DNA of 64,000 bases, taken from positions 487,609 to 551,608 of the forward strand of contig NZ_KE150412.1 of the NCBI RefSeq assembly GCF_000411255.1, in the 5' to 3' direction. This document shows, piece by piece, positions 8,296 to 16,986 of this stretch; positions within the stretch are counted from its first letter, which is position 1, and each line of letters starts with the position of its first letter. A program made the position numbers and the translations under genes. This DNA is from Paenibacillus sp. HGH0039 (GTDB taxonomy: Bacteria; Bacillota; Bacilli; Paenibacillales; NBRC-103111). Under the pieces are notes generated by a model. That model did no database searches. It saw nothing but the letters and a program-made list of their open reading frames with translations, and was not told where the DNA came from.

Positions 8296-8892
8296 TCAAG
8301 CTTCAAAAAACCGGATCAGCGCGTCCACTTCAATGGATACGGGGATTTCGAAACCCGGCGCCCTCTGCAGGGTCAGACCTTGAATCAGACTCACATAATA
8401 GAAAGCCAGCTGCAGCGGATCTCCGGCCCTAATATCCCCCCGGCCTTGTCCATCCTCCATAATGCGCGCGATCGGCTGAAGATTGGCCGTAAACCGGTCC
8501 GTAACGGCCTGCCTGATCGCCACGGGCACGGTTTCGGTCGTCCGTGCGCTCTGCAGCATGATCGTGTAGGCCCAATTGATCGGATTGGCAAGCCAGCCCG
8601 CGGCGAATTCGTGCAGCTTGACCAGCGGCGGCATCGTTTGCTCATCGGCGAGCTCCGCCGCTCTCTTTCCGTAATCGAGCTGTCCGCGTTTTAACACGTC
8701 GGCGAAAATCTCGTCTTTGGAGCTGAAATAATGGTACATCGTGCCGATGCTGATGCCGGCCGCTTTTGCGATATCGCTGATGCTCGCAGCTCCGAACCCT
8801 TTTGACGCGATGACCGTTATGGCGGAATCCAGAATGAGCTGAATCCGTTCTTCTCTGACGCGTAAATCCCGTTCCGTATTTCTCGGCGACAC
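8296..8892 (-). CDS. TetR/AcrR-family transcriptional regulator
   Basis: 198 residues. The GTG start at 8892 is preceded by AAGGAGG with nine bases of spacing. The N-terminal helix-turn-helix (about residues 20-60) contains IASKGFGAASISDIAKAAGISIGTMYHYF. The C-terminal ligand domain is of the TetR_C type. It is encoded directly upstream of, and in line with, the importer/monooxygenase operon, so local regulation is likely. A short inverted repeat (8907-8920, ACGGA/TCCGT) overlaps its own upstream region. Confidence 0.88.
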   Translation of the reverse strand: MSPRNTERDLRVREERIQLILDSAITVIASKGFGAASISDIAKAAGISIGTMYHYFSSKDEIFADVLKRGQLDYGKRAAELADEQTMPPLVKLHEFAAGWLANPINWAYTIMLQSARTTETVPVAIRQAVTDRFTANLQPIARIMEDGQGRGDIRAGDPLQLAFYYVSLIQGLTLQRAPGFEIPVSIEVDALIRFFEA

Positions 8893-9004
8893 CCGGTTCC
8901 CTCCTTACGGACTGCTCCGTATTTACTAGCTTCCCTGCGTCTATGATAATCAACCTGACCTCAAAAGCCAAGACTAACGGATCGCACAGGCTCATCAGAC
9001 GTTA

Positions 9005-9050
9005 CAAAAAAAGCATCCCTTCTCCCTGGTTCGGAAGAGGGGGATGCTTT
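9005..9050 (-). terminator. Terminator of the amino-acid ABC operon
   Basis: AAAGCATCCC...GGGATGCTTT stem with an extended inner stem (CTTCTCCC/GGAAGAGG-like), then a U run on the minus strand. It lies 14 bases after the binding-protein stop. Confidence 0.85.
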
Positions 9051-9063
9051 GCAATTGCGCCGC

Positions 9064-9951
9064 TTACAGTTTGCCGCCTTCTGTAATGACATCGTTCGGA
9101 TCGGTAGCGGAGCCGAGCTCCTCTTTGACGTACTTGTCATAAAGCTGCAGCAGAAACTTCTCCTGCCCGAGCGTCTCCAGCTCCTTGTTCACCCAATCCC
9201 GGAGCTCGGTATTCCCTTTCTTGACCGCCGGAGCGATCGGCGCTTCTTTCTCCAGCTTCTCCGGGATAAGCGCGAAACCGGGGTTCTGGCGGGACCAGGC
9301 GAAGAGAACGAAGTTATCCTGGGCATAACCGTCACCGCGCCCGTCTTTCAGCGCTTGCAGAGATTCGGTATTTTTCTCGTACTTGACCAGCTCTACGTCG
9401 GGGCGGTTTTTGGTCAGAAACAGATCGGCTGTCGTGCCCTTCGTGACGATGATTTTTTTGCCCTTCAGATCGGCCAGCGTCTTAAGCCCGCTTTTCTCGG
9501 ACACGAGCACCTGCGTCGCCACTTTCATCGTGGGATTCGTAAAATCTACCGCTTCCTTGCGCTCCTCGGTCACCGTCATATTCGCCACGATGAGGTCCAC
9601 CTTGTCGCTTTGCAGAAACGGGATGCGGCTGGCGGGCTCGACCGTCACGAACTCGATCTTCGATTCGTCCCCCAGCAGATCCTTGGCGAAACGCTTGGCC
9701 AGATCGCTGTCGAAGCCGATCTTGTTCCCTTTGTCGTCGGTAAAGCCGAACGGGGGCTTGTCCGTAAATACGCCTACGATCAGCTTGCCCCGGTCTTTGA
9801 TTTTCTGGATGCTTCCTCCGCCGCTTTCACCGGCCGATGCGGGTTTGGCTCCGCTTCCCGAAGCGTCTTTCGAATCTTTGGCGGCTCCGCAAGCGGCCAA
9901 TACGCCCGCAAGCAGGACGACTGTTACCCATACAGCTATTCTTTTTCTCAT
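9064..9951 (-). CDS. Polar amino-acid ABC transporter substrate-binding lipoprotein (SBP_bac_3)
   Basis: About 295 residues from the ATG at 9951, which overlaps the ATPase stop in an ATGA junction; GGGAGAG is upstream. The signal peptide ends in a lipobox (GVLAACG) followed by a Ser/Gly/Lys-rich linker. The family 3 solute-binding domain includes LIVGVFTDKPPFGFTD, DLIVANMTVTEERKE and a KGTTADLFL hinge segment. It acts at the outer face, delivering an amino acid to the two permeases. The gene order, with the binding protein last, is less common than SBP-first. Confidence 0.92.
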   Translation of the reverse strand: MRKRIAVWVTVVLLAGVLAACGAAKDSKDASGSGAKPASAGESGGGSIQKIKDRGKLIVGVFTDKPPFGFTDDKGNKIGFDSDLAKRFAKDLLGDESKIEFVTVEPASRIPFLQSDKVDLIVANMTVTEERKEAVDFTNPTMKVATQVLVSEKSGLKTLADLKGKKIIVTKGTTADLFLTKNRPDVELVKYEKNTESLQALKDGRGDGYAQDNFVLFAWSRQNPGFALIPEKLEKEAPIAPAVKKGNTELRDWVNKELETLGQEKFLLQLYDKYVKEELGSATDPNDVITEGGKL

Positions 9952-10715
9952 GCTTCTTCTCTCCCTTTTCCGGTCTCCATTTCGAAAAACTGGTTTAAAA
10001 AATGCTTGGCGCGGCCGCTTTGGGGACTGCTGAAAAATGTATCCGGCGGCGCGATTTCGCGAATTTCGCCTTCGTCCATAAAAACGATCCGGTCGGCAAC
10101 CGCACGGGCGAATCTCATTTCGTGAGTCACGATCAGCATGGTCATGCCCTCCCGGGCCAAGTCCAGCATCACCTCCAGCACTTCTTTCACCATCTCGGGA
10201 TCGAGCGCCGCCGTTACTTCGTCGAACAGCATCACCTCGGGCCGCATGCAAAGCGCCCGGACGATGGCGATCCGCTGCTGCTGGCCACCCGATAGCTGAC
10301 GGGGATATGCGTTCTTTTTATCCAGCAGACCGACGCGCGCCAGCAGCTTCTCCGCATCCGCGGCCGCTTCGCGCCGGCTCCGTTTTTGTACTTTGAGCGG
10401 TCCCAGCAAAATGTTATCGAGCACCGTCATATGCGGGAACAAATGATAGCTCTGAAAAACCATGCCGATTTTCTGCCGGGTCACCCGCCACGGCACTTTC
10501 CCGGCGTTCAGGTCTTCCCCTTTGAACAAAAGGGTGCCGCCCTGTATCGGTTCGAGTCCGTTCAAACACCGGAGCAGCGTGCTTTTGCCGCATCCGCTCG
10601 GGCCCAGAATGACGACGACTTCCCCCAGTGCCACATCCAGATCGATCCGCTTGAGCACCCGGTGCCCGTCGAACGATTTCTCCACTTGTCTAAGCTGCAG
10701 AAGCGCTTCCCCCAT
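9948..10715 (-). CDS. Polar amino-acid ABC transporter ATP-binding protein (GlnQ type)
   Basis: 255 residues. Walker A GPSGCGKST near residue 38, Q-loop FQSYHLFPHMTV, signature LSGGQQQR, Walker B VMLFDEVTAALDPE and switch His in VTHEMRFA. It energises the two membrane subunits encoded upstream. AAAGGAGG precedes the ATG at 10715. The stop overlaps the binding-protein start by four bases. The DEVTAAL variant in place of the common DEPTSAL is seen in some polar amino-acid ATPases. Confidence 0.95.
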   Translation of the reverse strand: MGEALLQLRQVEKSFDGHRVLKRIDLDVALGEVVVILGPSGCGKSTLLRCLNGLEPIQGGTLLFKGEDLNAGKVPWRVTRQKIGMVFQSYHLFPHMTVLDNILLGPLKVQKRSRREAAADAEKLLARVGLLDKKNAYPRQLSGGQQQRIAIVRALCMRPEVMLFDEVTAALDPEMVKEVLEVMLDLAREGMTMLIVTHEMRFARAVADRIVFMDEGEIREIAPPDTFFSSPQSGRAKHFLNQFFEMETGKGREEA

Positions 10716-10744
10716 AAGTACCTCCTTTCCGGCCGTTCAGCAGG

Positions 10745-11413
10745 CTAGTCGGCCCATCTTCTTTCCAGTCTGCGCGAGAACACAGACAGCGGGTAGCATA
10801 AGGCAAAATACAATAGAGCCATGAGGCCGTAAATAACGACGGAGGCGTAAGAAAACGTGTAATGGCGCTCAATGATCTGCTGACCCGATTTGATCAGTTC
10901 CGTCACACCCACCAGCACCGTCAGAGAACTTGTCATGACGATCCGCGTAAAGACGTTGATGGCCGGCGGCACCATACGCCTCACCGCCTGCGGGATAAGC
11001 ACGTATCCCAGCAGCTGCCACCCGCTCAGTCCCAAAGATTTTCCGGCCTCCGTCTGCCCTTTGGGAAGAGATTGCAGGGCTCCCCGGACGATTTCCCCGA
11101 TTTCGGTCATCCCCCACAGCGACAGGACAAGCAGGGCCGAAGCGAATGCGGGAAGATGGATGTCGAAGAGGATCGGCAGACCGAAGAAAAAGAAAAACAG
11201 CCAAACCAGGATCGGAACGCTCCGGACCAGCTCCAGAATCGTTCCGGACAGCAGACGCGCGAGAAGCAGGCGCGAAGTTCTCAGCAGCCCGAAACCGATT
11301 CCTCCGGCCACGCTGAACACAATGGTCAGAAGCGAGATTCGCAGCGTGGCCCACAGCCCTTCCGCAAGCTGAGGCAGGCTCCCGACGAGAAGCTCATAAG
11401 CCGAAAGCGCCAT
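10745..11413 (-). CDS. Polar amino-acid ABC transporter permease (second)
   Basis: 222 residues with about five membrane segments. It has the HisM/GlnP pattern: LELVRSVPILVWLFFFFFGLP, then EIVRGALQSLPKGQTEAGKSLGLSGWQ as the coupling loop. The start overlaps the preceding permease gene by 20 bases, so the two are probably translated together and form a heterodimer. Confidence 0.92.
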   Translation of the reverse strand: MALSAYELLVGSLPQLAEGLWATLRISLLTIVFSVAGGIGFGLLRTSRLLLARLLSGTILELVRSVPILVWLFFFFFGLPILFDIHLPAFASALLVLSLWGMTEIGEIVRGALQSLPKGQTEAGKSLGLSGWQLLGYVLIPQAVRRMVPPAINVFTRIVMTSSLTVLVGVTELIKSGQQIIERHYTFSYASVVIYGLMALLYFALCYPLSVFSRRLERRWAD

Positions 11414-12059
11414 GCCGGAACCTCCTTTCCAGATAACCCAGCAGAAAGGACAGCGGCAGAAAAATAACGAGATAACAGAGCGTCATCATCAGAAGCATCT
11501 CGTACGTTTTGTAATACAGCGAAATATAATTCGTCGTCGTATAAAGCAGCTCCGGTACCGCAATCGCCGACACGACCGTCGTTTCTTTAAGCAGGAAAAT
11601 AAAGTTCGCGAATAACGACGGGATGGAAATCCGCAGCGCCTGCGGCAGGATGACATACCGGAACAGCTGCCATTTCGAAAGCCCGATGGCAAGCCCCGAT
11701 TCCGACTGCGACTTCTCAACGGCCTCTATGCCCGAACGGAACACCTCCGTAAAATATCCGCCGCCCAGGAAGGTCATCGCAATAAAAACCGTCGTCATCG
11801 CGGACAGTTTAATCCCCAGCTGCGGCAGGGCGAAATACAGAAAAAACAACTGGATAAGCAGCGGTGTGTTTCTCGCCAGTTCAACATGCAGCCGGACGGC
11901 CCAGGTCAGGGGACGGATGCGAAAATACAGAATAAACGAATGAATGACAGCCACGAAAAGGGAAAAAAAGATGGCGATGCCCCCGATTCTGAGCGTCTCC
12001 CCTCCGGCTCGCACAAAATCGGGCAGATGCTTCCACATAAAGTCCGTGTCGAGATGCAC
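11394..12059 (-). CDS. Polar amino-acid ABC transporter permease (first)
   Basis: About 221 residues. The GTG at 12059 has AGGAGG six bases upstream; the open frame runs to 12104 without a ribosome site. HisM/GlnP-type features: VELARNTPLLIQLFFLYFALP and EVFRSGIEAVEKSQSESGLAIGLS. It is the first gene of the operon, about 100 bases after a leader terminator. Confidence 0.92.
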   Translation of the reverse strand: MHLDTDFMWKHLPDFVRAGGETLRIGGIAIFFSLFVAVIHSFILYFRIRPLTWAVRLHVELARNTPLLIQLFFLYFALPQLGIKLSAMTTVFIAMTFLGGGYFTEVFRSGIEAVEKSQSESGLAIGLSKWQLFRYVILPQALRISIPSLFANFIFLLKETTVVSAIAVPELLYTTTNYISLYYKTYEMLLMMTLCYLVIFLPLSFLLGYLERRFRHGAFGL

Positions 12060-12156
12060 AATTCTCCTCCTACTGTTAAACCTTCTATTCTTACCCGATA
12101 ACAAGGTTTAAAGGCGGCCTTGTACCGGATCGGAATTTCCTCCCACCTCCTGTGCA

Positions 12157-12207
12157 AACAAAAAAACAGCCGCGCGGCTATCACCTGATGGGTCCGCCTG
12201 AGGCTGT
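12157..12207 (-). terminator. Leader terminator / putative attenuator before the amino-acid ABC operon
   Basis: On the minus strand ACAGCC...GGCTGT encloses an inner GCGG/CCGC stem and is followed by seven U. It lies between the promoter and the first gene, so readthrough must be controlled or partial. I could not match the roughly 70-base leader to a known riboswitch or T-box. Confidence 0.65.
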
Positions 12208-12270
12208 CTGGATAGGAAAAAATCATGCTGTTCAACCCCGCACGGAGCAGGACGATGCCGTTATTTCCAT

Positions 12271-12300
12271 ATCTTATAACATATTTTTCCAAGCTGTCAA
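12271..12300 (-). promoter_or_regulatory. Promoter of the amino-acid ABC operon
   Basis: TTGACA (12300-12295), 18-base spacer, TAAGAT (12276-12271) on the minus strand. An overlapping TATAAG two bases earlier gives a 16-base alternative. Confidence 0.7.
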
Positions 12301-12322
12301 CTTGGTTTTATTCCACTTCTCT

Positions 12323-12724
12323 TTAAACCAATTCGGAAATATAGAGCGGAACAGCGCCCTGTTCCCCCCGGAATCCAAGCGAACGGTAAAAGGATTCCGC
12401 TTCCGCGTAAGAAATCAGCACTTTCGTTTTGTATTCCCTGTACTTGCCGAGAATCTCGGTCATCAGTGCTTTGCCGATCCCGTGGTTCTGGTAATCCGGC
12501 CTCACCAGCATGTAATGAAAATACGCCGTCATTACCCCGTCGGAAAGAGCGTTAACCAGCCCGATCAGCTTATCGCCGTGCCATGCCGTCACGACCGAGT
12601 GGGAATTCAGAATCGCCTGATGTAGCTCTTCAGGGTGTTTTCCCGATTCCCAGTCTACGGACAGGAACAGCTCCCGGAGCTCGTCTATATTGACTTCGTT
12701 GGAATGACTATAGCGGATGTCCAA
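12323..12724 (-). CDS. GNAT-family N-acetyltransferase
   Basis: 133 residues. The acetyl-CoA-binding motif A appears as MLVRPDYQNHGIGKALMTEIL (about residues 72-92), and the C-terminal strand EAESFYRSLGFR is typical of GNAT. The TTG start at 12724 follows AAGGAGG with about ten bases of spacing. It is the last gene of a minus-strand run that starts with PadR. The substrate is unknown. Confidence 0.85.
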   Translation of the reverse strand: MDIRYSHSNEVNIDELRELFLSVDWESGKHPEELHQAILNSHSVVTAWHGDKLIGLVNALSDGVMTAYFHYMLVRPDYQNHGIGKALMTEILGKYREYKTKVLISYAEAESFYRSLGFRGEQGAVPLYISELV

Positions 12725-12748
12725 TTGGATGAATCCTCCTTGACGGTT

Positions 12749-13087
12749 TCAGCTCAGCACCTCGACGACAAAGCCGCCCGGGGCTTTTACATAAAATGTC
12801 CAGCCGTGCATTCTTTGAGGCGGTTCCACGTCGAACCCGTCCTCTTTCAGGCGCCGGTTGATCTCGTTTACCTTCTCTTCGCTTTCCTGGATAAAACCGA
12901 TGTGAAACGTTTTCGGATAGCTGACTTCCGCGCCTTTCATCAAGGTCAGGACCGCTCCGTTGTCATCGGACAATACCGCGAACGCGCTTCCGCGTGTACT
13001 CCGCGTTGTCAAACCGAAATACGTTTCCAGAAAAGCCTGAGTCGCCGGGACGTCTGTAACCGTTAAATTAAGATGGTTCAGCTTCAT
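12749..13087 (-). CDS. VOC-family (glyoxalase/bleomycin-resistance fold) protein
   Basis: 112 residues, one vicinal-oxygen-chelate domain. It has the two half motifs: LNHLNLTVTDVPATQAFLE at the start and WTFYVKAPGGFVVEVLS at the end. The possible metal ligands are His5 and the C-terminal Glu. Such proteins are lyases, dioxygenases or drug-binding proteins; the role here is unassigned. It lies 24 bases upstream of the GNAT gene. Confidence 0.85.
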   Translation of the reverse strand: MKLNHLNLTVTDVPATQAFLETYFGLTTRSTRGSAFAVLSDDNGAVLTLMKGAEVSYPKTFHIGFIQESEEKVNEINRRLKEDGFDVEPPQRMHGWTFYVKAPGGFVVEVLS

Positions 13088-13138
13088 CTTCGCACCGCCT
13101 TTGAACAGATTTGGAATGCGTGATCCGTTCTCTATAGT

Positions 13139-13759
13139 TTACACCCTTTTGTGTTCCTCCGCACCCAATTCCTGGATACGGCTCAGCACGGACTCCCACT
13201 CCCGTCTCATCATTTCCCGCATATACACGTCGTCCAGCATTTCCTGATGAATGGAAATCGTGGTCCCTCCCGACTTTGCGGCCGCCAAAGTAATTTGAAG
13301 ACGCGAGGGATTCGGCCATTCCTTACGCTTCCAGGTCATCCGGAGCTTTCGAAACGGATCGACCACGGTAAGTTTTCCCGTAATACCTTCGGTGGAAGCG
13401 AATTCCGCCCCTTTCTCCAAAGGAAACTCGGACACGCTGCCTATCCACAACGGCAACCCTTCACTCGAAGTCAGATAGCTCCAGGCTTGCGGGGCGGATA
13501 TCGCAACCGTTTTTCTTACCCCGATCTGAACGCCGGCGTCCTTAGTCACACCTACGGGAGTCCTTCCCAGAAAGGGAGCGTACATGGCAGCCAGCCATTC
13601 TCCCCACTCGCCTGAAACGCCGTAACAGCTGCAAATGTGATCCCTGATCTCCTCGTGCGACCAAAGCTCGTTCACGGAACGCTGGAGCTTGATGACCCAT
13701 TCTTCCCAGGTATTTCCCGTTTCCTTCCGAACGTTTTCTTTAAAAAGTGCTCCGGGCAT
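13139..13759 (-). CDS. SRPBCC-domain protein (AHSA1-like)
   Basis: 206 residues. The first 75 residues resemble a small helical DUF4287-like segment (NTWEEWVIKLQ, LAAMYAPFLGRTPVG). The rest is an SRPBCC/AHSA1-like fold: VRKTVAISAPQAWSYLTSSEGLPLWIG, then FRKLRMTWKRKEW. These bind hydrophobic ligands. AGGAGG lies eight bases before the ATG. It follows the amidase gene by 18 bases. Confidence 0.8.
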   Translation of the reverse strand: MPGALFKENVRKETGNTWEEWVIKLQRSVNELWSHEEIRDHICSCYGVSGEWGEWLAAMYAPFLGRTPVGVTKDAGVQIGVRKTVAISAPQAWSYLTSSEGLPLWIGSVSEFPLEKGAEFASTEGITGKLTVVDPFRKLRMTWKRKEWPNPSRLQITLAAAKSGGTTISIHQEMLDDVYMREMMRREWESVLSRIQELGAEEHKRV

Positions 13760-13777
13760 ACTCGTTCCTCCTGACAG

Positions 13778-15448
13778 TTATTTATCGGTAATCGGCAAAA
13801 GAGCCGCCGCAAGTTTTCCCGGCGGATAATCAGGACGGTCCCGGAAAAGCTTCTCCAGCATATCCATCACGGCAAGCACCCGGTCTTCCCGCCAGGGTGC
13901 AGCCGCGACCTGGACACCGACAGGCAACCCGGCGCTGTTCAGGTCCGCTTGCGCAGCGGCCTGGACCAGTCTGTCCCGGCTTCGGACGGCCCGCATTGCA
14001 TCCGCTTCGTCGACCCGCACCTGACTGAGGCTGATGACCCCGGCAGGCATGCCGAGATAATTATACAATAGCGCATAAGAGCCCTCGTACGTCATTGCGA
14101 GAGAATGATCGTGCGGGATTGCGGGCGTAAGGAAGGGCGGCGACAGCAGGACGTCGACCTGCTGCCGCTCCATCTCCGCCGCGAACTTTTCACGGTAAGC
14201 TTGGCGGAGCTCCGCGGCTTTCCCGAGATCCTCTCGGGTTTTGCGCCCGAGGTAAGGAAGAATGTGCGTGCCGGCGATTTTCTGTCCCGCACCCCGCAGA
14301 AGCAGCGCCAGGATGCGATTCGCCGTCCGCGAACGCCCGAAGGAACGGCGTGTGCCCTCCACCTGCGGGACAAGCGCATCCGCGCCGGCCGTCTCCGCGA
14401 TGCCTTCCGCCCCGGCGGCCGACATCAGCGCGTAGAACTGATGCAGCGCCAAATCCGGCTCCGGCAGGCGGAACGGCTTCACGGTCACGCCGCGGGCACG
14501 CAGCGCTTCCGCGGCGTCCAGGACCGCCCGCTCCACGGCGGGAGACGGCGGCAGAATGCCGTCCGACGTGTAGAAGCCGATCCGCAGTCCCGCCGGATCG
14601 GTTTCCCCGGGACGCTGCAGGGGATGCGCCTGCAGCGTCTCCGTCGCAGCGAGCACCTCCATGGCGAGCGCGAGGTCTTCGACTTTCCGCGCCAGCGGGC
14701 CGGTGCTCGCCATCTCCGCCGCCTCGCGGCAGATGTGCGCGATGCCGCGAGGCGGGCGCGAGGCCACCCGGCCCGGCGTCGGCTTCAGCCCGTGGACGCC
14801 GCAGAAGTGCGCCGGCGTACGGATGGAGCCGCCGACATCCGTGCCGAGACCGAGCGGCGATCCGCCCGCCGCGATAAGGGCGGCTTCACCGCCGCTGCTT
14901 CCGCCGCACGAACGCCCGGCGGGGTTCCACGGGCTGCTTGTGCGCCCGTATACCGGGTTCACGGTTTCGCAGCCCATGAGCAGCTGCATCGCATTCGTCT
15001 TCGCCAGGACGACCGCTCCGGCCCGGCGGAGAGCGGCGACGGCCGGATCGTCCTCAGAAGCAGGCGCCGTGCGTCCCGTCAGCCCCCACGTTGACGCGGT
15101 TCCCGCCGCGTCAAGGGATTCCTTGACGCTGACCGGCACTCCGTGCAGAGGACCGAGCGGTTCTCCCGAAGCGGTCCGCAGGTCCGCTTCCGCCGCTGCC
15201 CGGCGCGCCTCCTCGAACAGCGGGACGGCAACCGCTCCGATCAGCGGCTGGATCTGTCCGATCCGGGCGATATGCGCCTCCACAAGCTCGCTCGACGTCC
15301 ATCTGCCCGCTTTAATTCCGCGGGCCATTTCCGCGGCTCCGAGCTCCGGCAGCTTTGCGCAAGAAGCGTGCGATTCAGCTTCCCCGCTGCCTATGGCGGA
15401 AGAGGCGAGTGCATCCGGGCTTTTTGCAGGAATATTCATAGGATTCAC
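13778..15448 (-). CDS. Amidase-signature family hydrolase
   Basis: 556 residues. The Ser-cisSer-Lys triad is recognisable: Lys in PVSVKESLD, the Gly/Ser-rich region GRSCGGSSGGEAALIA, and the nucleophile segment GTDVGGSIRTPAHFCG. Length and the long C-terminal half resemble fatty-acid-amide-hydrolase-like and general amidases rather than GatA. The GTG start overlaps the PadR stop (GTGA), so the two are translationally coupled and PadR probably controls it. The substrate is unknown. Confidence 0.9.
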   Translation of the reverse strand: MNPMNIPAKSPDALASSAIGSGEAESHASCAKLPELGAAEMARGIKAGRWTSSELVEAHIARIGQIQPLIGAVAVPLFEEARRAAAEADLRTASGEPLGPLHGVPVSVKESLDAAGTASTWGLTGRTAPASEDDPAVAALRRAGAVVLAKTNAMQLLMGCETVNPVYGRTSSPWNPAGRSCGGSSGGEAALIAAGGSPLGLGTDVGGSIRTPAHFCGVHGLKPTPGRVASRPPRGIAHICREAAEMASTGPLARKVEDLALAMEVLAATETLQAHPLQRPGETDPAGLRIGFYTSDGILPPSPAVERAVLDAAEALRARGVTVKPFRLPEPDLALHQFYALMSAAGAEGIAETAGADALVPQVEGTRRSFGRSRTANRILALLLRGAGQKIAGTHILPYLGRKTREDLGKAAELRQAYREKFAAEMERQQVDVLLSPPFLTPAIPHDHSLAMTYEGSYALLYNYLGMPAGVISLSQVRVDEADAMRAVRSRDRLVQAAAQADLNSAGLPVGVQVAAAPWREDRVLAVMDMLEKLFRDRPDYPPGKLAAALLPITDK

Positions 15449-16011
15449 GCCTTCTCCTCTCTGCCGGGCTTCTCTTGGGCACCGGAACCTCCATCGGACT
15501 GTTTCGTCAGTTCCTCGTCTATCCAGCGGAGGGAAAACTCAAGCTGGGCAATACCCATCTCCAGCGTTTTAAGACGAAACGCATCGCTGTCCGGATCATT
15601 CAAAGCTCCCTGCCGCATATGAAGAAGGCCTTCTCTCGTATGTGCAAGCCTCGCCCGTTCCTCCAGCAGCCAGCCTTGTATCTGATCCGCGGCGGCATAC
15701 CTGCCGAAAAAATAACGGACGAGCAGATCCGATTTCTGCACACCGGGCGATAATGGAGACTTCAAATAGTCCGCAAACGACTGCCGCCCTTTCTCCGTAA
15801 TGCGGACTATATTTTTGGAAGGCTTCCCCTCCTGGACGACGACTTCCTTCTCAATGAGCGCCTCCCTTTCCATCCGCCTGAGCGCCGGGTAAATTCCGCT
15901 GAAAGTCGCTCCGAAGAAATGGGCGACCGACTCGTCGAACCGTTTTTTCAGCTCATAGCCGGTCATCGCTTCCCCGTAAATAAAACCCAAAATCACTTGT
16001 TCGATATTCAT
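15445..16011 (-). CDS. PadR-family transcriptional regulator
   Basis: About 188 residues from the ATG at 16011. N-terminal winged helix: ILGFIYGEAMTGYELKKRF, FFGATFSGIYPALRRMEREALIEKE. C-terminal Vir_act_alpha_C dimer helices (residues about 95-170). A nearly perfect palindrome at 16032-16050 lies immediately upstream, consistent with autoregulation of the padR-amidase operon. An upstream in-frame ATG at 16029 is less likely. Confidence 0.88.
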   Translation of the reverse strand: MNIEQVILGFIYGEAMTGYELKKRFDESVAHFFGATFSGIYPALRRMEREALIEKEVVVQEGKPSKNIVRITEKGRQSFADYLKSPLSPGVQKSDLLVRYFFGRYAAADQIQGWLLEERARLAHTREGLLHMRQGALNDPDSDAFRLKTLEMGIAQLEFSLRWIDEELTKQSDGGSGAQEKPGREEKA

Positions 16012-16031
16012 AGGAATAAACCGCCTCATTT

Positions 16032-16050
16032 ATATTATCATTGATAATAT
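16032..16050. promoter_or_regulatory. Palindrome upstream of padR (operator candidate)
   Basis: ATATTATC-ATT-GATAATAT, a perfect 8+8 inverted repeat, 21 bases upstream of the start codon. On the minus strand TTTACA and TACTAT at 17-base spacing lie further upstream, so the palindrome would sit near the transcription start. Confidence 0.65.
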
Positions 16051-16128
16051 GATTATAGGTTATATAGTACCCTGTATTTTTCCACCTGTAAATGGGGTCG
16101 TACTCCCTGTCTCCGAATTTCCGCTTAC

Positions 16129-16168
16129 AAAAAAAGCCTCCCGCTCTGGAAAGAATGCGGAAAGCTTT
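16129..16168 (-). terminator. Terminator of the cupin gene
   Basis: A 12-bp stem with G-U pairs (AAAGCCTCCCGC / GCGGAAAGCTTT on the plus strand), then a U run on the minus strand. Confidence 0.75.
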
Positions 16169-16200
16169 TAGACAAACGGCGGCCTCCGGGGCCGAAATGC

Positions 16201-16818
16201 CTAGGTTTTCTTTTTTTCGTTAAGATAGGGCTGACCCGGGGTGGCCGGTTTTCCCGGTTCGCTGTGCGCAGGAACCGCCGGTCCGATGCGGACCGACTCC
16301 GTAATCGGCGCGAAGGTTTTGCCGGCAAGAGCGGCATTGACATTATAGGCGTTCTGCAGCACTTCCGGCGGAGTCAGCCGCAGGATATCGGAGCCGTGCA
16401 CCGTCTCGGGCTGCTCGTGATTGAAGAACGCATGAAGATGCACCTTCTCGGAAACCGGCGTAATCCAGTGCCACCAGCCTGCGGGAACAAAAACGACCTG
16501 CCCTTCCTTCGCGCGGTAGTTCACCAGTTGGGGGCTGTCGGGGCACATCACCGAAATCTCCGCCTCTCCCGCTACAATGACATGAAGCTCCCACGCGTTC
16601 GGATGCCAGTGGGGTTCCCGGATATATCCCCTGCCGAGCCGCAGCTCCGTAAAAGCTCCACCCGTCATAGGCGGAAGCTGCGTTGAGGTGACTTCATACG
16701 CCACGTTGTCTTCGTTGCGCTTAAACAGCACGTTATCGCGTGCGTTAAAGGCGAGATTGGGCATGCCGGAACTTTTGTGATGATTCGTCGGGCCGGCCCT
16801 ATAACCGTATCCGCTCAC
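16201..16818 (-). CDS. Cupin-domain protein (oxalate-decarboxylase-like, single cupin)
   Basis: About 205 residues. One cupin: motif 1 REPHWHPNAWELHVIVAGEAE with likely metal ligands His, His, Glu, and motif 2 GQVVFVPAGWWHWITPVSE with the third His. The start is chosen at GTG 16818 because GAGGAG lies eight bases upstream; the open frame continues to 16872 without a ribosome site. No signal peptide. Reaction unknown; bicupin relatives decarboxylate oxalate. Confidence 0.8.
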   Translation of the reverse strand: MSGYGYRAGPTNHHKSSGMPNLAFNARDNVLFKRNEDNVAYEVTSTQLPPMTGGAFTELRLGRGYIREPHWHPNAWELHVIVAGEAEISVMCPDSPQLVNYRAKEGQVVFVPAGWWHWITPVSEKVHLHAFFNHEQPETVHGSDILRLTPPEVLQNAYNVNAALAGKTFAPITESVRIGPAVPAHSEPGKPATPGQPYLNEKKKT

Positions 16819-16986
16819 TAGCCAAGCTCCTCTCCGCATTCCGCATTCCGTTTCCTGCATTCCTTCATACATATGCCGTCAGCCGGAACATTATCCGAAG
16901 GCGGAAGAAGAACAAGTTCAACGCAGCCAAGCAGCGTGCAGAATGAGTTTCCCGCGGTGAGGGGGTGGTTTTCAGTGAGTTCCGCC

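Noticed and set aside
12060-12300. T-box or SAM riboswitch before the amino-acid importer
   Set aside because: No GGGTGGNACC T-box core and no S-box core; kept only as an unassigned attenuator.
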